A DNA stretch of 64,000 nt from Altererythrobacter ishigakiensis (GTDB lineage: Bacteria > Pseudomonadota > Alphaproteobacteria > Sphingomonadales > Sphingomonadaceae), in contig NZ_CP015963.1 in the NCBI RefSeq assembly GCF_001663155.1, positions 1,202,001-1,266,000 on the forward strand. The letters run 5' to 3'. The position numbers were made by a program, and so were the translations under genes. Below are positions 10,026-16,907 of the stretch, piece by piece. The notes beneath the pieces are model-generated. The model was not told where the DNA came from, made no database searches, and saw only the letters and a list, made by a program, of their open reading frames with translations. The stretch's first letter is position 1. Each line of letters opens with the position of its first letter.

Positions 10026-10730
10026 ATGCAAAAAGGCGTTTGGTCGATCATTTTCGCCCTTTCACTGGCGGCCTGTGGCGGGAATGCGCCCGCTGAAGAG
10101 GCAGCGGACACGGGTTCGGATATCAATGCTGCAGAAGCACCCCTGGTTCCCGTTATGGGGCCGCAGAGGGATATACTGGCTTTTGGTAACAGTCTGTTCG
10201 CCGGGTACAATGTCGACAAGGAAGATAGTTACCCCGCCAAACTGCAGAATGCATTGCGCGCCAACGGTGTGAACGCGCGCGTTTCAAATGCTGGAATTTC
10301 CGGCGATACCAGCGCAGCAGGATTACAACGTTTTGCCTTTACCCTTAATGCGCAGGATTATGAGCCGGATCTTGTCATAATCGAGCTGGGAGGCAACGAT
10401 TTGCTGCGCGGACTGTCGCCGGATCAAACCCGTGCCAACATTGCTGCCATGATCGAAGAGGCACAAAAGCGGGGTATCAGGGTACTATTGATGGGTATGC
10501 GCGCGCCGCCGAACTATGGGCCGGAATATCAGGCAGAGTTTGATGCGCTATATAGTGACCTTGCGCGCGAATACGGCACCGCGTTAATCCCGTTCTGGCT
10601 TGAATCTATCTATCAAGACCCGACGCTGTTTCAGTCTGATCGAATTCATCCAACCGAAATCGGGATTGAAACGCTGGTTTCTGCGACAGTCGACGAAGTG
10701 CGGAGCGCGCTTCCTGAAGAGCAAAGCTAA
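10026..10730 (+). CDS. SGNH/GDSL arylesterase (TesA-like) lipoprotein
   Basis: Periplasmic SGNH hydrolase that would cleave esters or thioesters of lipids. The 234-residue product has a lipoprotein signal with lipobox LAAC (Cys17) and an Ala/Glu/Asp-rich linker before the catalytic domain. Block I reads AFGNSLFAGY, so the usual GDSL Asp is Asn55; the nucleophile Ser56 is kept. Block III is GGNDLL, and block V is DRIHPTEIG with the catalytic Asp and His. Ribosome site AAGGAGA precedes the ATG. It is divergent from the YbbA/YbbP pair and its last 4 bases overlap recF from the other strand. The membrane anchor and the D-to-N change are its unusual points. Confidence 0.9.
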   Translation: MQKGVWSIIFALSLAACGGNAPAEEAADTGSDINAAEAPLVPVMGPQRDILAFGNSLFAGYNVDKEDSYPAKLQNALRANGVNARVSNAGISGDTSAAGLQRFAFTLNAQDYEPDLVIIELGGNDLLRGLSPDQTRANIAAMIEEAQKRGIRVLLMGMRAPPNYGPEYQAEFDALYSDLAREYGTALIPFWLESIYQDPTLFQSDRIHPTEIGIETLVSATVDEVRSALPEEQS

Positions 10731-11803
10731 ACCCGTATCGCCGCGCCGTCGCTGATGCGCCAAACGGCCGCTTCGCCGAGAATATCCTCGAAGGGTGATG
10801 GCTCAGTTCCTGTCAGCCACACTTGAGCGCGTCCTAACCGAAGCCGTTCGAACAAAGCGGTACGCCGTACCGGATCGAGGTGGGCAGCGACTTCATCCAA
10901 CAACAATACGCCGGGGCGGCCCTCCGCTGCCAGCACAGCGTGCGCCAGCGTCAGTGCGATCAGCATCGCCTTTTGCTCGCCGGTAGAACAAGACGCGGCA
11001 GCTTGACCGGTTCCGGCCATCACTACGTCCAACTCGTCTCTATGTGGGCCTGTGAGAGTGCGGCCTGCCGCGCGGTCACGTCCGCGGGTGCGGGCTAGCT
11101 CGGCGCGCAACTCTTCGCGATCTTCAGGACCACCAGGCAGATAGGTCAGGTTAGGTTTGGCAAAGGGCGCATCGGGCAGCGCAGTCAGTTCATCGGTTAG
11201 TGTCGCCACCAATGCTGCACGATTTACGCCAATCATAGTCCCGTGCTCCGCAACTTGTGCTTCGATCGCATCCAGCCAGGTGGCTTCCCGGTTCTCCTCC
11301 AGCAGCTTGTTGCGTTCGCGCAGCGCGGTCTCATAGCGCGATACATGCCGCGCATGATCGGGCCGCAGCGCGAGCGCGAGCCGGTCCATATACCGTCGCC
11401 GCGCTCCGGCGCTGTCCATAAACAGCCCGTCCATGGCAGGGGTGAGCCAACCGATAGCGATCCATTCGCTCAGCGATTGGGCGCTTGTTTCCGCGCCGTT
11501 GACCCGAACCAACCGCCGGCCCGGTCTTTCAGCATCGACATAAGTTCCAATACGCGCGCTTTCGTGACCTTGCTCGATCAGGCTGGCCCCAATCTGGAAC
11601 CCACCTTGGCCGAGTGGACCGCACATTTCGCCAAGCGGCGCTCTGCGTAGCCCGCGACCAGGGGCCAGCAGGGAGAGTGCTTCCAGAATGTTGGTCTTGC
11701 CTGCACCATTCTCCCCCCACAGCAGATTGAGCTGAGCCGTGCCGCGCAGCTCAGTCTGGCGGTGGTTTCGAAAGTGGGACAGGGCAATGCGATCAAGCGC
11801 CAT
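10727..11803 (-). CDS. recF: DNA replication and repair protein RecF
   Basis: SMC-like ATPase that helps load RecA at single-strand gaps with RecO and RecR. The 358-residue protein starts MALDRIALSHFRNH, typical of RecF, and has Walker A GENGAGKTN near residues 30-38, the signature STGEQKAML in the C-terminal half, and Walker B VLLLDEVAAHLD. It is not next to dnaA-dnaN-gyrB here, which is common in alphaproteobacteria. It converges with the arylesterase gene, sharing a few bases at the stop codons. Confidence 0.96.
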   Translation of the reverse strand: MALDRIALSHFRNHRQTELRGTAQLNLLWGENGAGKTNILEALSLLAPGRGLRRAPLGEMCGPLGQGGFQIGASLIEQGHESARIGTYVDAERPGRRLVRVNGAETSAQSLSEWIAIGWLTPAMDGLFMDSAGARRRYMDRLALALRPDHARHVSRYETALRERNKLLEENREATWLDAIEAQVAEHGTMIGVNRAALVATLTDELTALPDAPFAKPNLTYLPGGPEDREELRAELARTRGRDRAAGRTLTGPHRDELDVVMAGTGQAAASCSTGEQKAMLIALTLAHAVLAAEGRPGVLLLDEVAAHLDPVRRTALFERLRLGRAQVWLTGTEPSPFEDILGEAAVWRISDGAAIRV

Positions 11804-11861
11804 AAGATGCTTTATCGCTTAGCATTTTGCTTGGGATTAGCCATGCGGCCAACCGGAGAAA

Positions 11862-11884
11862 TCACCAATCCCGAACATTGGTGA
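11862..11884. promoter_or_regulatory. Inverted repeat, possible upstream activator site 1
   Basis: TCACCAAT (11862-11869), 7-bp spacer, ATTGGTGA (11877-11884). The 8-bp perfect dyad lies about 120 bp before the predicted sigma-54 transcription start, a usual distance for an enhancer-binding activator. The regulator is not identified. Confidence 0.55.
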
Positions 11885-11918
11885 AAAATCCCAACCTTTC
11901 GGATTGATGAACGAAGGC

Positions 11919-11940
11919 TTTCTGAACGAATATTCAGAAA
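11919..11940. promoter_or_regulatory. Inverted repeat, possible upstream activator site 2
   Basis: TTTCTGAA (11919-11926), spacer CGAATA, TTCAGAAA (11933-11940). This perfect 8-bp dyad lies between the first dyad and the sigma-54 promoter, about 65 bp before the expected start. Its sequence differs from the first dyad, so two proteins or one flexible site may be involved. Confidence 0.6.
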
Positions 11941-11968
11941 ACCGCAGAAATCTGCCATTTTTCAAAAC

Positions 11969-11984
11969 TGGCACGGTCTCTGCA
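11969..11984 (+). promoter_or_regulatory. Sigma-54 (RpoN) promoter
   Basis: TGGCACGGTCTCTGCA fits the RpoN consensus TGGCACG-N4-TTGCW with one mismatch (C for the first T of the -12 element). The diagnostic GG and GC are separated by exactly 10 bp, and the preceding base is a pyrimidine as preferred. Transcription should begin near 11995, leaving about 47 nt before the first small gene. Confidence 0.8.
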
Positions 11985-12041
11985 ATGTGTTGGGCGTCCG
12001 GCGAAATGGTTCGCCAAACAAATGAATGAAAGGAAATTACA

Positions 12042-12158
12042 ATGTTCTTCACCACTGAAACGACCAACAAGATCTTCGCAGCCGCTTTTTCGCTTGTTCT
12101 GTCAACCGCAGTAATGGCCGCAACTATCATCCCAGCCAGCCCGGCATTGTTCGCCTGA
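12042..12158 (+). CDS. Small membrane peptide, first of a tandem pair (38 aa)
   Basis: A 38-codon gene with ribosome site AAGGAA six bases before its ATG. The product has a short polar N-terminus (MFFTTETTNK) and one hydrophobic segment from about residue 11 to the end, with no charged residue after Lys10, so it should be a single-span inner-membrane peptide. It aligns with the next peptide over almost its whole length: both share MF, N-[K/R]-[I/L], AAA, SL, AVM, TII and ASP in register. I do not recognise a named family. It is the first gene behind the sigma-54 promoter and lies 43 bp before its paralogue. Confidence 0.75.
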   Translation: MFFTTETTNKIFAAAFSLVLSTAVMAATIIPASPALFA

Positions 12159-12201
12159 TTGCTGACATCAACACACAAGGTTCAAGTAAGGAGATTTAGA
12201 A

Positions 12202-12324
12202 ATGTTTTCCGGTTCTGACATCGGTAACCGCCTCGTCGCAGCCGCTGGTTCGCTTGCACTGTGCGCCGTAATGATGATGACGATTATCGATTATGCCAGT
12301 CCGTTCACTGGAGGTATCGCATGA
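12202..12324 (+). CDS. Small membrane peptide, second of a tandem pair (40 aa)
   Basis: A 40-codon gene with a strong ribosome site (TAAGGAG) eight bases before the ATG. The product begins MFSGSDIGNRLVAAAGS and continues as one hydrophobic span, resembling the preceding peptide residue for residue; the MMM run replaces MAA. Its TGA stop overlaps the ATG of the PspC gene (ATGA), so it is translationally coupled to it. That coupling argues that this short frame is a real gene. Function is unknown; a membrane-stress role is inferred only from the operon partner and promoter. Confidence 0.78.
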   Translation: MFSGSDIGNRLVAAAGSLALCAVMMMTIIDYASPFTGGIA

Positions 12325-12539
12325 GCCAGATTGATCGTAGCACCGCAGGTGGCTCGCCCAGCAACGCTGGCTTCCATCTTGATAAGTACAATGGCAAGTT
12401 GATGGGCGTATGTTCGGGTATCGGCAATTACTTCGGAATTGATCCGCTGGTTGCCCGCATAGGTTTCGTCCTTGGCGCATTTGCCAGCTTTGGTACTGCC
12501 GCGCTGATCTATATCGCTATCGGCCTGATCGCTGATTGA
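12321..12539 (+). CDS. PspC-domain membrane protein (72 aa)
   Basis: The 72-residue product is little more than a PspC domain: a polar N-terminus, then FHLDKYNGKLMGVCSGIG and NYFGIDPLVARIGF, then a single transmembrane helix near residues 48-70. PspC proteins sense or respond to inner-membrane damage in the phage-shock response and bind PspA or PspB; E. coli PspC is longer, so this is a minimal version. The upstream in-frame extension is rejected because GGAGGT sits right before the ATG at 12321 and that ATG overlaps the previous stop. A terminator follows at 12666. No pspA, pspB or pspF lies in the window. Confidence 0.9.
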   Translation: MSQIDRSTAGGSPSNAGFHLDKYNGKLMGVCSGIGNYFGIDPLVARIGFVLGAFASFGTAALIYIAIGLIAD

Positions 12540-12665
12540 TGGTGTGCGGCCACAAGGAGTGTGAACCGGCAATTCGGTTAGACCACGCGACCAAACATAC
12601 ACACGCAAGCAGGTAAGCTCCCGGTTCAGTCGGGTAGATTACACAGCTCGCAATGGAAAAACCGG

Positions 12666-12690
12666 GAGGGGCCATTTGGCCCCTCTTTTT
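12666..12690 (+). terminator. Rho-independent terminator of the small-peptide/PspC operon
   Basis: GAGGGGCC, loop ATTT, GGCCCCTC, then TTTTT. It closes the plus-strand operon. The 125 bp between the PspC stop and this hairpin hold no gene that I can support. The stem could also stop the convergent SDR transcript, though its T-run on that strand is interrupted. Confidence 0.93.
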
Positions 12691-12714
12691 ATTCCGGGCG
12701 GATTCGACGTGCAG

Positions 12715-13497
12715 CTACATCGCAGAAATGCCGCCATCCAGCTTCAGCTCAGCGCCAGTCATAAATCGGCTCTCATCACTGGCCAGATAAACCACTGCAT
12801 TGGCGATATCATTGGGTTCACCCACAAACTTTAGCGGGATCTGCCGCGCCAGCTTATCGAGCAGAACGCCCTTCTCAATGTTGTGGTGTTGCGCGGTTCC
12901 GTCGAGAATTGGCGTATCGACGAAGGTCGGATGCACAGAATTGCAGCGGATCTGCATATTGTTCTTCGCACAATGAAGCGCGATCGACTTGGATAACATC
13001 CAGACCGCCGCTTTTGATGCGTTGTAGGCTGGCATGGTGTCGCTAGCGATCAAACCTGCGATCGAGCTGATGTTGATAATCGAGCCTGGCGCGTGTTCAC
13101 GCATCAGCGGCAAGGCCTTCTGACACCCGTGAAATATGGAATCTACATTCACTGAAAAGCAGCGCTGCCAGTCCTCGAATGTGCAGGTCTCTATATTGCC
13201 TGCAACACCGATCCCGGCATTGTTGACCAGTACGTTGAGCCCGCCAAGCTCTGCATCCGCAGTGTCGACTGCGCGCTCCCAATCGTCCGGATTGGTGACA
13301 TCATGACGAATGCCGTAAGCGTGACCTGCACCCATTTCTTCGACGATTGAAGCGGCGGTTGCTTCGGCACCATCCCCATTGATGTCGGTGCATAGGACGC
13401 GTGCCCCTTCTTCCGCCAGTCGCCGCGCGTGCGCTGCGCCCAACCCTTGAGCTGCGCCTGTTACCAAAGCGAGCTTGCCCGCACATCTTCCAGCCAT
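12715..13497 (-). CDS. Short-chain dehydrogenase/reductase
   Basis: NAD(P)-dependent classical SDR of 260 residues. The cofactor motif TGAAQGLG lies near residues 14-21, NNAG near 90, the catalytic Ser in NISSIAG near 143, and YNASK near 156-160. A C-terminal GAELKLDGG is typical of the hydroxysteroid/cyclohexanol dehydrogenase-like branch, but the substrate is not readable. Start choice: GAGAGGA is nine bases before the ATG at 13497; a TTG three codons upstream overlaps the NUDIX stop as TTGA and is possible. It follows the NUDIX gene closely and probably shares its transcript. Confidence 0.92.
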   Translation of the reverse strand: MAGRCAGKLALVTGAAQGLGAAHARRLAEEGARVLCTDINGDGAEATAASIVEEMGAGHAYGIRHDVTNPDDWERAVDTADAELGGLNVLVNNAGIGVAGNIETCTFEDWQRCFSVNVDSIFHGCQKALPLMREHAPGSIINISSIAGLIASDTMPAYNASKAAVWMLSKSIALHCAKNNMQIRCNSVHPTFVDTPILDGTAQHHNIEKGVLLDKLARQIPLKFVGEPNDIANAVVYLASDESRFMTGAELKLDGGISAM

Positions 13498-13502
13498 TTG
13501 TT

Positions 13503-14048
13503 TCAATCCTCTCTTATAAGTCCGGTCGCAGCCATCAACATGGCGATGCGTACATCAACACCGTGGCCACGTTTGCGCCAATCCGCAACGAATTGCGGCA
13601 GTTCGCTCAATTTTACCCGATGGACGGTAATGTCTTCGCTGGCCGTACCGCCGCCTTCGCTGACCTTGGTCAAACCCCGCGCGCGCAAAAGCGTGAAACT
13701 TTCGCTCACCATGCCAGGGCTGGAATAGAACTCGCCCAGATTTTCCATCCGTTCGGCGCGATATCCGGTTTCCTCTTCCAACTCGCGCTTGGCAGCATCT
13801 TCGGCCGCTTCGCCTGCTTTGCCTTCATCGTCGCCGATCAGGCCAGCGGGGATCTCAAGACAGATCTTGCCCAGCGGCACGCGATACTGCTCGACCAAGA
13901 TGACGTGGCCGTCATCGATCGCGATGATCGCAGCTGCTCGGATGCCGCGGGCGCGGGCGACATATTCCCAACGGCCGCGGGTCTTTGTTGTGATGAATTT
14001 GCCCTGCCATTCAACGCGCTCGGGCTTGTTGGCGTCTGGATCGCTCAT
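13503..14048 (-). CDS. NUDIX hydrolase (ADP-ribose pyrophosphatase-like)
   Basis: A 181-residue NUDIX enzyme likely to hydrolyse ADP-ribose or a related nucleoside diphosphate sugar. The NUDIX box is recognisable around residues 72-95, ending in AAKRELEEETGY, with the upstream VEQYRVPLG and LEIPAG typical of the NudF-like group. It lies between the TPM-domain gene (11 bp upstream) and the SDR (5 bp downstream), so the run from lemA to the SDR may be one transcript. Confidence 0.92.
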   Translation of the reverse strand: MSDPDANKPERVEWQGKFITTKTRGRWEYVARARGIRAAAIIAIDDGHVILVEQYRVPLGKICLEIPAGLIGDDEGKAGEAAEDAAKRELEEETGYRAERMENLGEFYSSPGMVSESFTLLRARGLTKVSEGGGTASEDITVHRVKLSELPQFVADWRKRGHGVDVRIAMLMAATGLIRED

Positions 14049-14059
14049 GGAGCGGGGTC

Positions 14060-14752
14060 TTAAACTTCAATCAAGCGATCAGGCAACTCGTTCTGGTCAT
14101 CTTCGTCGCGCGGAAAATGCTGAGCGAGCACCTCGCCAACGTCGCGAACGCCCGCTGCCATGCCTTCGGCGGTGCAACCGCGTTTGATCTGTTCGAGCAT
14201 GTCCGCCATCGCTTCGCCCCAAACGTCCGCCGGAACTTTCTCTGCGATCGGTTGATCCGCCACAATCTCAGCGCGGTGTTCCTGCATCGACAGGTAAATC
14301 AGCACGCCGGTGCGGCCGTGTGTGCGGCGTTCCGCGCCAACCTTGAAGTGCTTGATCGCGGCATCGTGCGCGCGCGCCGTTTTAAGCGGAGCAGGGACAA
14401 ATGCGAACTTGATAGGGTCCCATAATTGGATGAGCCACATAACCGCAAACGCAATCAGACCCAGCGCAATTGTCATGCTTGCAAGCTCGCCAGATGACCA
14501 TTCGTGACCCCAGCCGCCAAAGATTGGACCAACGACAAGGCGATCCCACAGGTCCATGAACCATGCCGGGAACAGAGCGAAAATACTCATCGCGGTGAAG
14601 CCTGCGACCGCGCTCCACAGCAGTGTGACGTCACCATAGCTGTCCGAACGGTCGGCCAGGACAGTCACAATCTCACCACTGGTCGTGAGTTCAGCCGCGC
14701 CGACTGCGTCGGATACGATCTTATGCTGGTCTGGCGTCAGATAGCGTCCCAT
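14060..14752 (-). CDS. TPM-domain (TLP18.3/Psb32/MOLO-1-like) membrane protein
   Basis: A 230-residue protein of the TPM_phosphatase superfamily. It begins with part of the TPM fold (LTPDQHKIVSDAVGAAE, TSGEIVTVLAD), is interrupted by two transmembrane segments near residues 43-65 and 90-112, and resumes with GRTGVLIYLSMQEHRAEIVAD. This split arrangement is seen in the short partner of YgcG-type proteins. It starts 3 bp after the stop of the larger TPM protein and must be cotranslated with it. The pair with LemA is a common bacterial cluster; the biochemical role is unknown. Confidence 0.85.
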   Translation of the reverse strand: MGRYLTPDQHKIVSDAVGAAELTTSGEIVTVLADRSDSYGDVTLLWSAVAGFTAMSIFALFPAWFMDLWDRLVVGPIFGGWGHEWSSGELASMTIALGLIAFAVMWLIQLWDPIKFAFVPAPLKTARAHDAAIKHFKVGAERRTHGRTGVLIYLSMQEHRAEIVADQPIAEKVPADVWGEAMADMLEQIKRGCTAEGMAAGVRDVGEVLAQHFPRDEDDQNELPDRLIEV

Positions 14753-14755
14753 GTC

Positions 14756-15571
14756 TTACCATCCCCCGGAGGCGCCACCGCCCCCGAAACTGCCGCCGCC
14801 GCCTGAGAATCCCCCTCCGAAGCCGCCACCTCCGCCGCCCCAGTCATCGCCACCTGAAAGCGCGCCACGCACGATCGCGCTGCCCACTTCCCACAGAATG
14901 ATGTCGCCAACCGTATCGCCGAAATCACGGCCTCTGCCGCGATAGCGACGCCTGCGACCGCGCCCGCGCATCATAGGGAGGATAAAGAAGAAGAATATGA
15001 TCGCACCCCAAACGAACAGGCCAACCGGGAAACCGCTGTCGCGTTGACGCGATTGCGTGGCTTCCGCGGCAATCTGGCGCGCTTGGTCTTCGGGCAATTG
15101 GAGCTGTGTGATGATCGCGTTGGTACCCGCGACGATTCCGCCTTGCAGATCGCCTTCGCGCGCGCGCGGAAGAATGGCGTTCTGGATGATCAACGCGGAA
15201 TATGCATCGGTGAGATAACCTTCCAAGCCATAGCCAACCTCGATCCGTACCTTGCGCTCATTCGGAGCAACAATCAGCAGCGCGCCGTCATTCCGTTCGG
15301 CATCGCCGATGCCCCATTCGCGGCCAAGCTGATAGCCGTAATCAGCAATATCGTAGCCTTGGAGGTCGGAAATCGTAGCAATGACCAATTGGCGTTGTGA
15401 TTGCGCCTCAAGTGCGGCGAGTTCTTGAGCCAACTCGGCCTCAGTCGCATCGTCGATGATATTGGCCGCATCGACCACGCGCCCGGTCAACTCAGGGAAG
15501 TCCTGAGCTGACAGGGGCGAGGCCAGAAGCGCTGCGAATGCTGCAGCGAGAGTTAGGATCGAACGCAGCAC
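14756..15571 (-). CDS. Exported TPM-domain protein with glycine-rich tail (YgcG-like)
   Basis: A 271-residue protein with a signal peptide (cleavage near LSAQ-D, residues 22-24), a TPM domain at about 24-165 (TGRVVDAANIID, QLVIATISDLQGYD, EVGYGLEGYLTD), a transmembrane helix near 185-205, an Arg-rich stretch (RGRGRRRRYRGRG), and a low-complexity Gly/Ser/Trp tail. This layout is characteristic of proteins encoded beside LemA. The C-rich DNA at 14760-14850 is simply the Gly-rich coding sequence. It lies 6 bp after lemA. The function is unknown; TPM relatives act in photosystem repair or receptor assembly in other organisms. Confidence 0.88.
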   Translation of the reverse strand: MLRSILTLAAAFAALLASPLSAQDFPELTGRVVDAANIIDDATEAELAQELAALEAQSQRQLVIATISDLQGYDIADYGYQLGREWGIGDAERNDGALLIVAPNERKVRIEVGYGLEGYLTDAYSALIIQNAILPRAREGDLQGGIVAGTNAIITQLQLPEDQARQIAAEATQSRQRDSGFPVGLFVWGAIIFFFFILPMMRGRGRRRRYRGRGRDFGDTVGDIILWEVGSAIVRGALSGGDDWGGGGGGFGGGFSGGGGSFGGGGASGGW

Positions 15572-15577
15572 TTCGGC

Positions 15578-16183
15578 TTAGTTCGATGTCATGTCGATTT
15601 CAGGAGCGACTTCAGCGCCTTCGGTAACCGCAGTGTACGGCTCCAATGGATCGGCCCCGTGAATGATGTTCGCTCCGATAATGTCGGGGAAGGTGCGGAT
15701 CGTAGTGTTATACTGCCGAACGGCTTCGTTGTAGTCGCGAATAGCCACCGCGATGCGATTTTCCGTGCCTTCAAGTTGGCTTTGCAATGCAATGAAGTTC
15801 TGGTTCGATTGAATGGTGGGATACGCTTCAAAGCTTGCCAGCAAACGGCCTAAACCCTGACTCAGTTGGCCTTGTGCCGCAGCAAATTCCTGCATCTTGC
15901 TGGCATCGCCCAGATCGTCAGTAGAAATATTGACGCTAGTCGCGCGCGCGCGCGCTTCGGTTACTTCGGTCAAAATGGCGCGTTCGTTTTCAGCCGCACC
16001 TTGGGTAACTTCAACCAAATTGGGGATCAGGTTCGCACGGCGTTGATACTGTGCCTCCACATCAGCCCATTTGGCCTTGGCGTTCTCTTCGGCGGTTGGA
16101 ACCGAGTTAATGCCGCAAGCAGACAAGGACAGCGCAAGACCTGCCGCCAGCGCCAGATTGCGGACAGTAGATACCAATGTCAT
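15578..16183 (-). CDS. lemA: LemA-family lipoprotein
   Basis: A 201-residue LemA-family protein with mostly helical, coiled-coil-like structure. The N-terminus carries a lipobox LSAC (Cys23) rather than a plain membrane anchor. The family hallmark WADVEAQYQRRANLIPNLVE is at about residues 39-58, followed by the NERAILTEVTEARARAT helix and YNEAVRQYNTTIRTFP. The ATG at 16183 has GAGGGA six bases upstream, which decides it against the longer frame. It is first in the lemA-TPM-TPM-NUDIX-SDR run. LemA's molecular function is not established. Confidence 0.93.
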   Translation of the reverse strand: MTLVSTVRNLALAAGLALSLSACGINSVPTAEENAKAKWADVEAQYQRRANLIPNLVEVTQGAAENERAILTEVTEARARATSVNISTDDLGDASKMQEFAAAQGQLSQGLGRLLASFEAYPTIQSNQNFIALQSQLEGTENRIAVAIRDYNEAVRQYNTTIRTFPDIIGANIIHGADPLEPYTAVTEGAEVAPEIDMTSN

Positions 16184-16338
16184 AGAAAATCCCTCAAGAA
16201 TAAGCGCCATTAGGGCGCAAGGTGACCTGTGTTACTTATGTAGGTCACTCTTGTGGAAATTCAAGGACTACGCGGGCTTGGCAATTGCTTGTCATAATGC
16301 GAGACCGCTTTGTCTTCATGGGGATTGGAGGAGTTGTA

Positions 16339-16770
16339 ATGTTTTCGGAATTCAAGGAATTCATTGCCAAGGGCAATGTCATGCAGCTGGCCGTTGCGGT
16401 CATCATCGGCGGCGCATTTGCGACCATTGTGAAGTCAATGACTGATGAATTGATCATGCCGATTGTTGGTGCGATTTTCGGGAATGTCGACTTCAGCGAC
16501 AAGTACACTGTTCTGTCCAGCGACGTTGATGTTGCGGGAATGAGTTTGGAAGCTGCGCGCGAAGCAGGCGCCAATGTGTTGGCCTGGGGCAGCTTTATTT
16601 CAGCTGTGATCAACTTCCTGATCCTGGCGTTCATCATCTTCATGCTGGTGCGCTATGCGAACAAGGCCATGGCGCAGTTCGAAAAGAAGGAAGAGGAAGC
16701 ACCGGCAGAACCCGCAGGTCCGAGCGAGATCGATCTGCTGACCGAAATCCGCGACGCGTTGAAGAAATGA
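16339..16770 (+). CDS. mscL: Large-conductance mechanosensitive channel MscL
   Basis: Pore protein that opens under membrane tension to release solutes after osmotic downshock. The 143-residue product has the N-terminal FKEFIAKGNVMQLAVAVIIG (first helix), a periplasmic loop, a second helix near residues 83-105, and a charged C-terminal helix rich in Lys/Glu. The ATG at 16339 is preceded by GGAGGAG, excluding the longer upstream frame. It is monocistronic; a G-C hairpin (CCCGGCG/CGCCGGG at 16780-16803) follows without a T-run. Confidence 0.96.
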   Translation: MFSEFKEFIAKGNVMQLAVAVIIGGAFATIVKSMTDELIMPIVGAIFGNVDFSDKYTVLSSDVDVAGMSLEAAREAGANVLAWGSFISAVINFLILAFIIFMLVRYANKAMAQFEKKEEEAPAEPAGPSEIDLLTEIRDALKK

Positions 16771-16907
16771 TCCTGTGTGCCCGGCGCCAGATCGGTCGCC
16801 GGGTCACTCATCTGGTTCAAACGCTGCGGACTGGTCGTTTGTCGTGCGCATATGCGTGTTCGCATAGTGGCTGAGGCGTGCCCGACCACCTCGCCTAAGG
16901 CAGGCAC

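Noticed and set aside
10026..10272. Other-frame open frames at the divergent arylesterase/ABC promoter
   Set aside because: The lipoprotein frame with a strong ribosome site and SGNH motifs explains the region.
14760..14850. C/G-rich repetitive DNA that looks like a tandem repeat
   Set aside because: It is the coding sequence of the Gly-rich tail of a TPM protein (GGG/GGC codons).
16780..16803. CCCGGCG/CGCCGGG hairpin after mscL as an intrinsic terminator
   Set aside because: There is no T-run after the stem, so it is not listed as a terminator, although it may still be a transcript end.
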